DNA of 58,987 bases from Pseudomonadota bacterium (lineage in GTDB: Bacteria > Desulfobacterota > Desulfobulbia > Desulfobulbales > Desulfocapsaceae). Where the stretch lies: contig JAHJKP010000024.1 of the NCBI GenBank assembly GCA_018821985.1, positions 1-58,987 on the forward strand, written 5' to 3'. Below are positions 25,068 through 34,169 of this stretch, one piece after another. The position numbers were made by a program, and so were the translations under genes. The notes under the pieces were generated by a model. That model was given only the letters and a program-made list of their open reading frames with translations. It did not search any database and was not told where the DNA came from. Each line of letters begins with the position of its first letter. Position 1 is the first letter of the stretch.

Positions 25068-25199
25068 ATGACCGCCAACAACAAAACCTCTTTACCCGAT
25101 CTGCCCGATCATATGGATAAAGAGGTTTCACAATTACAGGGCCATAATACCACAAGACCCGCACCAATTCAACAATATCGGCAGGAGGGGCGAGATTGA
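25068..25199 (+). CDS. 43-residue protein coupled to the replication gene
   Basis: A small frame from an ATG three bases after the AlpA-like stop to a TGA that overlaps the TTG start of the PrimPol gene (TTGA). The product, MTANNKTSLPDLPDHM to the end QEGRD, is polar and probably disordered; no domain is seen. No strong ribosome site precedes it, so translation would depend on coupling. Its perfect fit between two genes is the main support. It could simply be a spacer that keeps ribosomes moving to the weak TTG start. Confidence 0.45.
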   Translation: MTANNKTSLPDLPDHMDKEVSQLQGHNTTRPAPIQQYRQEGRD

Positions 25200-27577
25200 A
25201 TAAACTTTATGACGCGGCCATAACCCTTCTGGAAAATCGCTTTTCAGTTATCCCATGCGGGGCTGACAAGAAATGTAGCCTTTCAACATGGAAGCCCTAC
25301 CAGGACGAACTAATGACCGCCACCTTTGCCGGGCAATGTTTTGCCAAAGCTCAAAGGCTGGCAGTTATTGGCGGCAAGGTATCTGGAAATCTTGAATGTT
25401 TGGATTTTGATGATCCCGCCACCTACGAGCCATTTTTTGAACTGTTGGAGGTGAGATCCCCTGGCCTACCTGCAAGGCTCCTGAAACGTCAAACACCTTC
25501 AGGCGGGTATCATCTTATTTACCGTTGTTCTGAGCCAGTGGCAGGCAATCTGAAACTTGCCATGAAACCAGTTGTCAAGCCTGATGGCAAACCCGGCGAA
25601 GAAGTGAGGATCGAGACCAGGGGGGAAGGCGGATATTTTCTTTCTGCACCTTCTGAAGGGTATAAGGTCATTTCTGGCAGCATGACGAATTGCCCCACCC
25701 TGACACCTGAAGAAGTGGAAGCGATCCACAGCACAGCCAAAGCCTTTGATCTGAGGCAATCAAAAGACAAATCAACTACCACTACGAATCAGAAAAACAA
25801 TGGCGATTCACCCGGGAGCCGATTCAACCAGGCGCACAGTGGGGGGGATATACTGTTGGCGAATGGTTGGAAGGAAGACAGACGCACCACGGCGGGTACT
25901 GGCTGGACGCGTCCCGGCAAAGATTCTGGAACGTCTGGCGTATTGTTGGAGAATGGCAACTTTTACAACTTCAGCGCAAACGCCTATCCGCTGGAGGTTG
26001 AAGAATCTTATACTCCTTTCGGCCTGTTCACCATGTACCACCATGGCGGCGATTTTTCAGCGGCAGCGCGGGAACTGGAACGAGTAACACCAAAGGCCAC
26101 AAGTGAGGAATGGGCGGAGCCTTTACCGCTGACCACACATCAACAGGCAGTCCCGTACCCATTGAACGCACTGCCCGGCATTATCGGCGAAGCAGTCAAA
26201 GAATCAGTGGAGTTTGTTCAATGCCCGGTTGCTCTTGGCGCGTGTTCTGCCCTGGCCGTTGTCTCTACCGTAGCACAAGGGCTGGTTGATGTGCGGCGAG
26301 CTAACAAACTTGATGGCCCTACAAGTCTTTTCCTTTTGGCAGTAGCAGATTCAGGGGAACGGAAAACGACCGTTGATGGTTTCTTTTCAAAGCCAGTCAA
26401 ACAATGGGAGGCCGAACAGATGGAAGCGGCGAAACCTGACCTTGAAAAATTTGCGGCAGAATTAGCAGTCTGGGAAGCAAAAAAAAGCGGATTGTTGGCG
26501 GCTGTCACTATCGCAAGCAAAAGCGGGAAGTCCACCGACGATCTGAAAAGGCAGGTTATTGACCTTGAATCAGATAAACCCGAACAGCCCCAAATTCCCC
26601 AATTGTTGTTTGGTGATTCAACACCCGAAGAAACAGCGTATAGGCTGGCTCATAAGTGGCCCGTAGGTGGCGTTCTGTCTTCTGAGGCTGGGATTGTGTT
26701 TGGCGGTCATGCCATGGGTAAAGAATCCGCCATGCGAAATATGGCACTTTTAAACGGGCTTTGGGATGCGGAAACTTTGAGAATCGACCGACGATCCGGC
26801 CCGTCTTACACTGTACGCGGCGTGAGGTTGACCATGGGGCTTGCTGTTCAGGCCGAAACCGTAAAAGCCTTTCTTGATTCTTTAAAAGGGTTGGCCCGTG
26901 GTATCGGTTTTCTTGCCCGGTTCTTGGTTGCCTGGCCTGAAAGTACACAGGGCTGCAGAATGTTTCAAGACCCGCCGGAACACTGGCCGCAACTGGCTAA
27001 ATTCCACAGGCGGCTTGGTACTCTTCTTGATAATCCTTTGGCGTTCAATGAAAATGGAGAACTGACCCCGGCCATGCTGGAACTGTCACCAGATGCAAAG
27101 AAGGTATGGGTGGCTTTTCATGATGATGTTGAAGCAGAGCTAAGACCTGGGCGAGATATGGCCGAAACAAGGGACGTTGCCAGCAAAGCGGCTGATAATG
27201 CGGCGCGGTTGGCGGCGTTGTTTCACCTATTCGAGAATGGAATAGAAGGAGCCATTGGGCCAGACCATATGAAATCGGCGGCGGCGGTTGCCGGGTGGCA
27301 CTTGTACGAGGCCCGGCGTTTCATGGGTGAGATTGCCCTTGATGCTGGCGTGAGTAATGCGGTCAAGCTGGATGCCTGGCTGATAGGGTACTGCAAAAAA
27401 AATAAAGTTGTGGAGGTATCGACAAGGGATATTCAAAGAGAGGGGCCAAACTGTACCAGGACAAAGGCCATTCTTGATGTAGCACTGGAAGAACTGACCG
27501 AATGCGGGCGCGTCCGAGTTGTAAAAGACAAACAGCGCAAAAATGTTGAAATCAATCCTGCATTATTGGAGGGTTGA
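25196..27577 (+). CDS. PrimPol / DUF3987 replication protein
   Basis: A 793-residue protein. The N-terminal region (about 1-170) is a bifunctional primase-polymerase domain: FSVIPCGADKKCSLSTWKPYQD, the metal-binding LECLDFDDP, TPSGGYHLIYRC and RIETRGEGGYFLSAPSEGY. A linker follows, and from about 320 the DUF3987 helicase-like domain, with ALGACSALAVVSTVAQGLVDV, the Walker A-like LAVADSGERKTTVDGFF, LLFGDSTPEE, SSEAGIVFGGHAMGKESAM and IGFLARFLVAWPEST. The start is a TTG after GGAGGGG. This architecture replicates small integrated elements such as P4-like satellites. Iteron-like repeats lie 450 bases after its end. It may unwind and prime at that origin. Confidence 0.88.
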   Translation: MNKLYDAAITLLENRFSVIPCGADKKCSLSTWKPYQDELMTATFAGQCFAKAQRLAVIGGKVSGNLECLDFDDPATYEPFFELLEVRSPGLPARLLKRQTPSGGYHLIYRCSEPVAGNLKLAMKPVVKPDGKPGEEVRIETRGEGGYFLSAPSEGYKVISGSMTNCPTLTPEEVEAIHSTAKAFDLRQSKDKSTTTTNQKNNGDSPGSRFNQAHSGGDILLANGWKEDRRTTAGTGWTRPGKDSGTSGVLLENGNFYNFSANAYPLEVEESYTPFGLFTMYHHGGDFSAAARELERVTPKATSEEWAEPLPLTTHQQAVPYPLNALPGIIGEAVKESVEFVQCPVALGACSALAVVSTVAQGLVDVRRANKLDGPTSLFLLAVADSGERKTTVDGFFSKPVKQWEAEQMEAAKPDLEKFAAELAVWEAKKSGLLAAVTIASKSGKSTDDLKRQVIDLESDKPEQPQIPQLLFGDSTPEETAYRLAHKWPVGGVLSSEAGIVFGGHAMGKESAMRNMALLNGLWDAETLRIDRRSGPSYTVRGVRLTMGLAVQAETVKAFLDSLKGLARGIGFLARFLVAWPESTQGCRMFQDPPEHWPQLAKFHRRLGTLLDNPLAFNENGELTPAMLELSPDAKKVWVAFHDDVEAELRPGRDMAETRDVASKAADNAARLAALFHLFENGIEGAIGPDHMKSAAAVAGWHLYEARRFMGEIALDAGVSNAVKLDAWLIGYCKKNKVVEVSTRDIQREGPNCTRTKAILDVALEELTECGRVRVVKDKQRKNVEINPALLEG

Positions 27578-27579
27578 CC

Positions 27580-28023
27580 ATGGGCCTGCGTGACTGGATT
27601 ATTGATTCTGGACAAGTTGCGACAACGACACCTGCGACTTCTGCGACACATGAGACCAAAAGCTTGCGAACAGTCGCAACTGTCGCAACTGTCACTGTCG
27701 CAAGTAGTGAAAAAACAGAAAAGACGGCCATGGATGCACCTACCCCTTGCAAGAAAAGAGTCCTACCTTCACCCGTTGCCTTAACCTGGCTGAGGGATCA
27801 CCGGCAAGCATTAAAGGCGGCAGGCTGGACAATGCGGGAGCTCTACCGGCGCAACAGGTCACGGGGTATCTGCTGGTGTTCGCTATGGGACAAACCATTC
27901 TTCAAGGCATATCTGCATGATGATAGCGTCATAGAAATGGAATGTGTAATTGCTGGCAGGGATATAATCCAAACGGCAAGACCTGATTCATTATGGCAGA
28001 AATCAAACAAAACTGACTTGTAA
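27580..28023 (+). CDS. element protein with repeat-rich N-terminus
   Basis: A 147-residue protein starting three bases after the PrimPol stop, with GGAGGG inside that gene's end. Residues 12-43 are low-complexity Thr/Val/Ala (VATTTPATSATHETKS, TVATVATVTVASS), encoded by tandem GTCGCAACT-like DNA repeats near 27670-27710. The C-terminal half (about 62-140: PSPVALTWLRDHRQALKAAGWTMRELYRRNRSRGICWCSLWDKPFF) looks like a helix-turn-helix or small-domain DNA-binding region. I do not recognise the family. Position in the operon suggests a replication accessory role. Confidence 0.6.
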   Translation: MGLRDWIIDSGQVATTTPATSATHETKSLRTVATVATVTVASSEKTEKTAMDAPTPCKKRVLPSPVALTWLRDHRQALKAAGWTMRELYRRNRSRGICWCSLWDKPFFKAYLHDDSVIEMECVIAGRDIIQTARPDSLWQKSNKTDL

Positions 28024-28147
28024 AGTCGCCACCAAAGTCGCCACAAAAAAATCCCCTGGCTACCTTGCAAAGTGGCAGAGAAAGAGGCAGGCTTGGTTGC
28101 AGGGTGCACCTTTACAAAGTTGCCGTCAAAGTTGCAGCCAAAGTTTC
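28022..28147. repeat. iteron-like 12-bp repeats, candidate replication origin
   Basis: Two tandem pairs follow the AAAGTYGCCRYC pattern: AAAGTCGCCACC and AAAGTCGCCACA at 28022-28045, then AAAGTTGCCGTC and AAAGTTGCAGCC at 28116-28139, with a partial AAAGTTTC after. The spacing is exactly 12 bp within each pair. They follow the PrimPol and accessory genes, and an AT-rich stretch continues to 28470, a common origin layout. The role is inferred. Confidence 0.6.
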
Positions 28148-28465
28148 ATGGTGCAACCATAAAAAAGAGTTAGTGGCAAACGCTACTGGTTGTGAAAACC
28201 TGAGAAAACCTGAGATTTACAATGAAATTCAGGAAGGGAAAACTACTTGTGAAAACTTGTGTTTTCAAACGAAATTCAAAAAGCAAAATATTGTCAAAAG
28301 TTGACATTCAGCAACTACAGAAAACTACAGGTTCAACCGGAATCAATTACTAGGGAAAACTCACGTCTCCAATGAAACCAGAAGGGGAAAACATGTTAAC
28401 AAAAGTTAACATTTCAAATGAAATCGAAAAAGACAAAACCAAACAAAACCTAATATTTTTTTATT
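28148..28465. other. AT-rich non-coding stretch with short direct repeats
   Basis: About 320 bases with many A-rich repeats such as GTGAAAACCTGAG/AAAACCTGAG and GAAATTC, GAAAACT and AAAACTAC variants, running toward the second 51-bp repeat. A 79-codon frame (28065-28304) lacks a ribosome site and spans the iterons, so it is not called. The region could be the unwinding zone of the origin. Confidence 0.4.
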
Positions 28466-28516
28466 TTTTCAAACTGGATAGGATGGCCCCCGAAAAGCCG
28501 TTACCTTGACGGCCTG
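28466..28516. repeat. 51-bp internal repeat, right copy
   Basis: This copy is in the same orientation as 23967-24017, with three mismatches clustered in its first half (around positions 18-24 of the repeat). The conserved part, GAAAAGCCGTTACCTTGACG, includes the small hairpin. It marks the right boundary of the replication module. Confidence 0.7.
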
Positions 28517-28690
28517 GAGAAAAGAAGTCCAGAGTTTGAATCCATGATTTTGTTTATTTGCGATGACAGCAATGACGAAACTTCAAAAAGTTGCAATGAA
28601 TAGTTAATGTTTGCGCCCCTTGTCGGTCAAGTCTCTCCAGGTCAACAGCGTACTTACAGCACACAGAGAGCCAGACAAATAAAGATTTTG

Positions 28691-28752
28691 CCGGGTGATC
28701 CTGATTCGATGGCGGATCAGGAAACAATATTTACTCCCTGGATGTCACCCGG
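28691..28752 (+). ncRNA. candidate structured RNA
   Basis: An outer stem CCGGGTGA (28691-28698) / TCACCCGG (28745-28752) is perfect and eight pairs long. Directly inside its 5' arm is a second perfect stem TCCTGAT (28699-28705) / ATCAGGA (28716-28722). The fold is followed within seven bases by an intrinsic terminator (28759-28793). Stacked stems next to a terminator in a non-coding stretch of the element suggest a small regulatory or incompatibility-type RNA, or a protein-binding DNA hairpin. The strand choice rests on the terminator direction. The promoter is not identified. Confidence 0.45.
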
Positions 28753-28758
28753 TGATTG

Positions 28759-28793
28759 ACCGCTTCCCCTGTTTTGGGGCGGCGGTTTTTTTT
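28759..28793 (+). terminator. intrinsic terminator after the folded RNA candidate
   Basis: ACCGC pairs with GCGGT, and CCCC with GGGG around the TGTTTT loop; eight T follow at 28786-28793. It would end transcripts coming from the left, including the folded RNA at 28691. Confidence 0.75.
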
Positions 28794-28921
28794 ATTTGCA
28801 TTGACAGAAACCACCTCAATAGCAGAGAATAAAAAGACTTTACTTGTTTTTATTAAGGTGATTCAAGCCCGCCCCGGTGTGATGTGGTGGAGGGGTAGAA
28901 AATATTGAGAGAGGTAGAAAA

Positions 28922-29662
28922 ATGGCACTTGGTCAATGTAGAGAATGCGGGAAAGAGGTCAGTGATAGTGCAAAAGTTTGTCCAAATTGCGGCATTAAAA
29001 CGCCAATAAGAAAATCTGTTACGCTTATTCAAGCTGTTATTGTAATCATTGTTGGGGCCTGGATTATAAGCAAGATGGGTGGAATGTTGGGTGTTGAACA
29101 TACGGCCAGCACTACTACAGCGTCCGTAACCCCTAAAGTTTCATCAATTTCAGTTGATTCACTCTATGTTAACGGTAAAGAGATACAGATTGGTGATACT
29201 GATGATCAGGTTTTTAAATTGTTAACGAAAGATCAAATGGTAAGTCAAACAGAGGAAAAAGATCCAAACAATGCTTTAAGTTTATTGGTTATAAAGCACA
29301 TTCAAGTAAATGGGGAAAAATTTGCTGTTTATTTTTCACGGGCACAAGACCCAGGACCATACAAAGTGACAAAAATTTTAGAAAATACAGAGTCAGTAAC
29401 CTCTTCAGTAACCTCTAAGGTTTCATCAATTCCAAATGTACCAAAAAAAGATGGAACCTATGACGCAAGAACGAATGATCTTGAAGAGTTGTGCCGTGAT
29501 TATATTTTTTTCCGTAATAGAATTATCAAATATGCAAGAGAGGGTGACGAGAAAGCGGCAAATAAGGCAAGGGCTAATTTTCAGCAGACAAACCGATGGC
29601 TTGAGGCTTATAATGAAAAAGATATGAACGACATGTTTACCAGGATAGGGGATACAAAATGA
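28922..29662 (+). CDS. zinc-ribbon membrane-anchored protein (element cargo)
   Basis: A 246-residue protein. Its N-terminus is a treble-clef zinc ribbon with two CxxC knuckles, CRECGKEVSDSAKVCPNCG (residues 6-24). A single membrane helix follows (about 34-56: LIQAVIVIIVGAWIISKMG), then an extracytoplasmic region in which ISVDSLYVNGKEIQIGDTDDQVFKLL resembles a small SmpA/OmlA-like beta domain. The last third (about 175-240) is helical and charged. Codon use is AT-richer than that of the host genes. It is the only cargo gene near attR and faces the tRNA. Roles in membrane sensing or phage defence are conceivable but nothing specific is visible. Confidence 0.75.
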   Translation: MALGQCRECGKEVSDSAKVCPNCGIKTPIRKSVTLIQAVIVIIVGAWIISKMGGMLGVEHTASTTTASVTPKVSSISVDSLYVNGKEIQIGDTDDQVFKLLTKDQMVSQTEEKDPNNALSLLVIKHIQVNGEKFAVYFSRAQDPGPYKVTKILENTESVTSSVTSKVSSIPNVPKKDGTYDARTNDLEELCRDYIFFRNRIIKYAREGDEKAANKARANFQQTNRWLEAYNEKDMNDMFTRIGDTK

Positions 29663-29746
29663 CGCTTCTTTCTTTCGAGAAGGAGGCGGTTTTTTATTTC
29701 CCTGGCTGGAGTTATTCGGAGTGTCAAAAATGGTGGCTTTCTCTTC

Positions 29747-29772
29747 AAGTGTTACCCATGTGTTACCCAGCA
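29747..29772. repeat. 26-bp internal repeat, right copy (integrase arm-type site candidate)
   Basis: This is identical to 22432-22457 and in the same orientation, and lies 49 bases inside attR. It again holds two GTGTTACCC units 11 bp apart. Confidence 0.7.
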
Positions 29773-29788
29773 CGAAAAATAAACAAAA

Positions 29789-29818
29789 AAGGGGCAAGCC
29801 GTGGCGGCTTAACCCCTT
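29789..29818 (-). terminator. terminator of tRNA-Arg supplied by the element
   Basis: AAGGGG / CCCCTT with inner AAGCC / GGCTT pairing form a strong hairpin 9 bases beyond the tRNA 3' end. On the minus strand it is followed by TTTTTTGTTTATTTTT. It replaces the host terminator now stranded at 22234. Confidence 0.75.
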
Positions 29819-29821
29819 GAT

Positions 29822-29903
<82 letters not shown>

Positions 29904-30002
29904 ATATCTTTTTGAGAACAAGCTATTTTAATCGAATGGGGGCAAAAAGCAACTGCATTCTCTCTCTCGTGTTCAACCTCAAACTTTCCCCTTGGGGTCG
30001 GA

Positions 30003-33000
30003 TCAGTTTTCTTTGATCAGATCCAGTAGATCTTCAGTGCTCATCTTGGCGCTGATATCGCTTCCTTCCAGTAAGCTTCCTGCCAGATCTCGTTTTTCTT
30101 GATGGAGCTTGACAATTTTTTCTTCAATGCTGTTTTTACAGATCAGTCTGTAGATAGTGACAGGCCGTGTCTGGCCGATGCGATGGGCTCGGTCAGATGC
30201 CTGATCCTCAATGGCGGGGTTCCACCAGGGGTCCATGTGGATGACATAATCGGCGGCAGTCAGGTTCAGTCCGAGCCCGCCGGCCTTGAGACTGATGAGG
30301 AAGAGATCACTTTCGCCTGATTGGAATTCATCAACTTGTTGTTTGCGTTTGGCGCTATTGGTTGAGCCGTCCAGATATTTGTAGGCAATTCCCTTTCCAT
30401 CCAGGTATTCTCGCAAAATTTGCAGATGACCGATAAATTGGCTGAACACCAGGGCCTTATGGCGACCACCCAGCAGTTCCTCAACAACGGCAGCGAAGAC
30501 TTCGAGTTTCGCGCTGGGAAGATTGGTGTCAGGGGCAATAAGGCGGGGATGGCAACAGGCCTGACGTAATTTCATGATCTCTGTCAGGATCTGCAGATGC
30601 CTTCCCTTTTTCTCCTGATTGTTCTCCAGTGCCTGCAGCGCATTCTGCCGCAGTGCTTCATAGAAATGGCTTTCTTCCTTGCTCATGGCCACATGGAGGG
30701 TGATTTCTGTCCGTGGAGGCAGCTCTTCCAGTACTTCAGATTTTATTCGTCGCAGGATAAAGGGACGAATGAGTTTTTTCAGTTTCAGCCGGGCCTCACG
30801 ATCGTGGTAGCGTTCGATGGGAATGGCAAAGCGTTCATTGAAACGATTAAGTGATCCCAGCAGGCCCGGATTGATAAAGTGAAAGAGGTTCCATAGTTCT
30901 CCAAGGTGATTTTCGATAGGAGTACCGGTGGTGAGGAGTTTGAATCTGGCCTGAAGCGCCATGGCGGCCTTGGAGCGTTTTGTCGCTGCATTTTTTATAG
31001 CCTGGGCTTCATCGAGAATAACGGCCTGCCATTTAACCTGAGAAAGAAGCTCGTTTTCTTGTTGGAGCAGGGTATAGGTGGTGATCAGGAGATCAAATTT
31101 CCCCAATTCCTTAATGGTTTTTTTACGATCTTTTCCAGTCAACGATTTGATGTTGAGAGTGGGGGCAAAGCGATTCACCTCTGATTCCCAGTTGGTGGAG
31201 ACTGAGGTCGGGGCGATGACCAGAGATGGACCTTCTGGCGAGAGTTCCAGGAGGATGGCCAGGGACTGGATGGTCTTGCCCAGCCCCATGTCATCGGCCA
31301 GACAGCCACCAACGCCCCAATGCACAAGGCGCGAGAGCCAATTATAGCCTTCGAGTTGATAATCACGTAATTCTGCCTGGAGAGTGGATGGCAGCTGGGG
31401 GGTGAAGGATTGAATATCCTTGAGTCTGTCTCGCTGTGCGTCCCAGCCGGCATCGGTATTGGTCTTTGCCTGTTCGATCAGTTGTTCAAGGGGAATGACA
31501 GCCAGGGGGTGAAGAAGGATCTCGTCTCCCCCGTCTGGATCAATCCCTTCCGAGTAGGTGTTCAGCTCTTCAAGTCGTTTTTTAAATTCCTGGGTCAGTG
31601 CCAGAAACTGTCCTTCCCCAATCTGCACAAAACGGCTTGAGGCCCCTTTGACCTTGCTGAGAAGTTCACGCAGGTCAATGACGGTATTCTGGTCAAGTTC
31701 TACGTGTCCGGACAGGCTAAACCAGTTCTGACGATTGGTTCGTATCTTCAGATTGAGATTTTTTAGCGAAGCCTGATGGGTGATCGCCAGTTTTTCACCT
31801 TCAGGCCATTCAATGATGACCTTATCATGAATGGCCTGCAATTCCAACAGGGCCTGGAGGCAGTCATCTGGATCCTGCAGGTGCCATTCCCGATCATTCT
31901 CCTGCTCGATATCAATGGCCAGGTCAAGGATGGGACAGGATTCTTCAATCTCTCTGGCATTTTCCTCTTCGAGTGCGAGATTACGACGGGTCTGCAGGCG
32001 TTTACCCCGCACCTCAGCCATGATATTCTCAACGCCCTGACCTGGTTTCAGGTAATGAGTGCCTTCAACAAAGGGTTTGACGAACATCTCCAGCCGAAAA
32101 CCAGTGCCAAAGGGGAGGAGGTGGATGTAAATGGATGGGTCTGCCTCGACAAATACTATATTGGTATTGCTTGAGGCGTCGGCGGCAATTGCCGAATGGA
32201 CCGTCATATAGGAAGAGATATTGCCAATGGCGGTGAGTACTTGTTCGCTCGCCTCAATAGGGACGCTGAGGCCGTCGGGACCGGTAATCTGGGCAATGCG
32301 GCGATGATTGTCGTTAATGGCAATGATCTTGAAACGGTTGGGAGTCTCCTGAAAAACGGTAATGGAGTCTTTGGTCACTGCCTGGGCGAAGCGGATGTGG
32401 AGCTGCCCGCCTCGTTCTTCTACCAGAAGCTCCGGTTCTCCGGCAACAAATTCCACTGCGGCATTGGGTGACTTGGTCAGGAAAAGGAGAGGATGGCCAA
32501 TCATGGCGAGCAGGGCCTTGTCCATGTCAAACTGATAACTTATCCCATGGGTCTCGGGGTGCTGTATTTTTTTGATGGCCGCACATATCTTACGATCCTG
32601 GATGGTCAGGTAGGGAAGCATCTCGCCGGAATAGAGACGGGAAAGTGATATGGGCCTGCCTTTACTCCATTGTCCCCCGGGGGAGATCTTCTGTTCTTTC
32701 GGGCTGATGGTAATGGCGTCATTTTTGTAGTCGATGAGCCAGACCATTCTGATGGTCTGATCCTTGGCAGAGGGGTGCTGGATGGTAGTGGCCTGGATCA
32801 GTGCCTGCAGGCTTCGTTTCCATGGTTCTTCAGGTTCGAGAATGGAGACCAGGGAGAGTTGCCCTGTTCTTTCCTGGACACTCTGAATGGTTGTCAAATA
32901 TTCCACGTTGTCTGTGGAGGTCTTGGCCAGAATGTCCGCCAGAGTCAGGGTGAAAAAGTGATATTGGTAGGCCAGGGACTGCTGGTACAAGGCCTGGATT

Positions 33001-34169
33001 CTGTTTTCCGTATCAGGAGTCAGGGAGCTGTTCAGCCAGTAGCCGCAAAGTCCGGCAAAAAGGATGGTTAAGCTATGTGGTTTTTCTTCATGGAACAGAG
33101 AGAACTCTTCCTCTGAGAGTTTACTGGTGTTCTGGGCGCTGAGCAAGGCAGCAAGAAAATGGTATGCCTTTTCTTCGGCTGTCCCGCTAAAGAGTGACAG
33201 GGTGATACCGATACGGTGGGCCACGGTCTGGTTTCGGTCAGACGTGTCTTCCTGGAGGCAGGCCAGAAGATGAAAGAGTCCCTGTGGGCCAAAAAAGGCC
33301 ACCTGGTCATTACCACTGAGTTGCTGGAGGGTCAGGAGGTCGTCAGCAAAAGATTGCCGTGCTTGGCGGTATCTCCCGCGTAGAAAATAGAGAGAACCTA
33401 CGGCTCCAGTTCCGATGAAGCTCTCTGGCTGTTCTGTGAGCAGTTGCTCTGCACTATCAAGCTCTCCCTGCAGGAGGAGTTGGTTGAAAAGCAGTCGCTG
33501 GAAAGGAAGTCTCTCATCGTTGTTGAGATGCTGAAAATTTTTCTTGTCTTGAAGAAAGAGGAGAATCTCTGGAAAGGACAATAATTCGGACTGGGCAAAG
33601 CGCAGGGTCTTGTCCAGTAAGAAAAATTGAAATGAAGGGGCAAGAGTTCGAAACCAGACAGGATCAAAGGGAGTGGTGATAATCTGGACAGTGGGTGGCA
33701 GGGCAGAAAAAAACTCTTTGCACTGACCACCTATAAAATCAAGGGCATCGTCGATAAGATCAAACTGCTGGGTATAAATACCAATACGAAGCTCACGCAC
33801 GGCCCGCCAGCAGCGAGTTGTCCATTTGCCGTAATAATAAGAGACAGGGGCCTCTTTGCGGATCACCTTGGCAAAAGAGGGAAACGTTCCTGCGGCCACC
33901 GAGAACCGGCTTAATATCTCAGTGATCTCTGGTGCGCATTGCCTTTCTTTGGTTACGAGGCCGAGCTTCTGGAATTTGTTGAAATAATGGGTGAGGTTGG
34001 CTGCCGTTGGGCAGGTGCCCCGGGGACTGCGCATGTCCAGTTTGGTAAGGCAGTTAACCAATAAAGTGATATGGGGTGGTTCGTAAACAATGGACAGAAA
34101 TTGAAGAAAGGTCTGCTCAAAGGTGTTGAGCTTCTCATAGTGCTGCAAAAGGGGGTGTGAATTTGTCAT
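30003..34169 (-). CDS. SNF2-family DEAD/DEAH helicase
   Basis: A 1388-residue protein. The last 480 residues are a Swi2/Snf2 ATPase: CLADDMGLGKTIQSLAIL (Walker A GLGKT), SLVIAPTSVSTNWESE, VILDEAQAIKN (motif II DEAQ), LLTTGTPIENHLGELW, then the second RecA lobe with KALVFSQFIGHLQIL, LISLKAGGLGLNLTAADYVIHMDPWWNPAIEDQASDRAHRIGQ. The first 800 residues are helical, tetratricopeptide-like and beta-rich, without a zinc-finger SWIM motif. Bacterial proteins of this size act as chromatin-like remodellers or RapA-like factors, and some sit in defence islands, but there is no partner methylase or nuclease here. It stands alone beside the tRNA-Arg and begins 200 bases from the PpiD-like gene. Confidence 0.88.
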   Translation of the reverse strand: MTNSHPLLQHYEKLNTFEQTFLQFLSIVYEPPHITLLVNCLTKLDMRSPRGTCPTAANLTHYFNKFQKLGLVTKERQCAPEITEILSRFSVAAGTFPSFAKVIRKEAPVSYYYGKWTTRCWRAVRELRIGIYTQQFDLIDDALDFIGGQCKEFFSALPPTVQIITTPFDPVWFRTLAPSFQFFLLDKTLRFAQSELLSFPEILLFLQDKKNFQHLNNDERLPFQRLLFNQLLLQGELDSAEQLLTEQPESFIGTGAVGSLYFLRGRYRQARQSFADDLLTLQQLSGNDQVAFFGPQGLFHLLACLQEDTSDRNQTVAHRIGITLSLFSGTAEEKAYHFLAALLSAQNTSKLSEEEFSLFHEEKPHSLTILFAGLCGYWLNSSLTPDTENRIQALYQQSLAYQYHFFTLTLADILAKTSTDNVEYLTTIQSVQERTGQLSLVSILEPEEPWKRSLQALIQATTIQHPSAKDQTIRMVWLIDYKNDAITISPKEQKISPGGQWSKGRPISLSRLYSGEMLPYLTIQDRKICAAIKKIQHPETHGISYQFDMDKALLAMIGHPLLFLTKSPNAAVEFVAGEPELLVEERGGQLHIRFAQAVTKDSITVFQETPNRFKIIAINDNHRRIAQITGPDGLSVPIEASEQVLTAIGNISSYMTVHSAIAADASSNTNIVFVEADPSIYIHLLPFGTGFRLEMFVKPFVEGTHYLKPGQGVENIMAEVRGKRLQTRRNLALEEENAREIEESCPILDLAIDIEQENDREWHLQDPDDCLQALLELQAIHDKVIIEWPEGEKLAITHQASLKNLNLKIRTNRQNWFSLSGHVELDQNTVIDLRELLSKVKGASSRFVQIGEGQFLALTQEFKKRLEELNTYSEGIDPDGGDEILLHPLAVIPLEQLIEQAKTNTDAGWDAQRDRLKDIQSFTPQLPSTLQAELRDYQLEGYNWLSRLVHWGVGGCLADDMGLGKTIQSLAILLELSPEGPSLVIAPTSVSTNWESEVNRFAPTLNIKSLTGKDRKKTIKELGKFDLLITTYTLLQQENELLSQVKWQAVILDEAQAIKNAATKRSKAAMALQARFKLLTTGTPIENHLGELWNLFHFINPGLLGSLNRFNERFAIPIERYHDREARLKLKKLIRPFILRRIKSEVLEELPPRTEITLHVAMSKEESHFYEALRQNALQALENNQEKKGRHLQILTEIMKLRQACCHPRLIAPDTNLPSAKLEVFAAVVEELLGGRHKALVFSQFIGHLQILREYLDGKGIAYKYLDGSTNSAKRKQQVDEFQSGESDLFLISLKAGGLGLNLTAADYVIHMDPWWNPAIEDQASDRAHRIGQTRPVTIYRLICKNSIEEKIVKLHQEKRDLAGSLLEGSDISAKMSTEDLLDLIKEN

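Noticed and set aside
27660-27715. CRISPR-like array of GTCGCAACT repeats
   Set aside because: Repeats are short, tandem without spacers and code for a Val/Ala/Thr low-complexity segment.
28065-28304. 79-codon frame over the iterons
   Set aside because: No ribosome site, low-complexity basic product, and it coincides with the repeat DNA.
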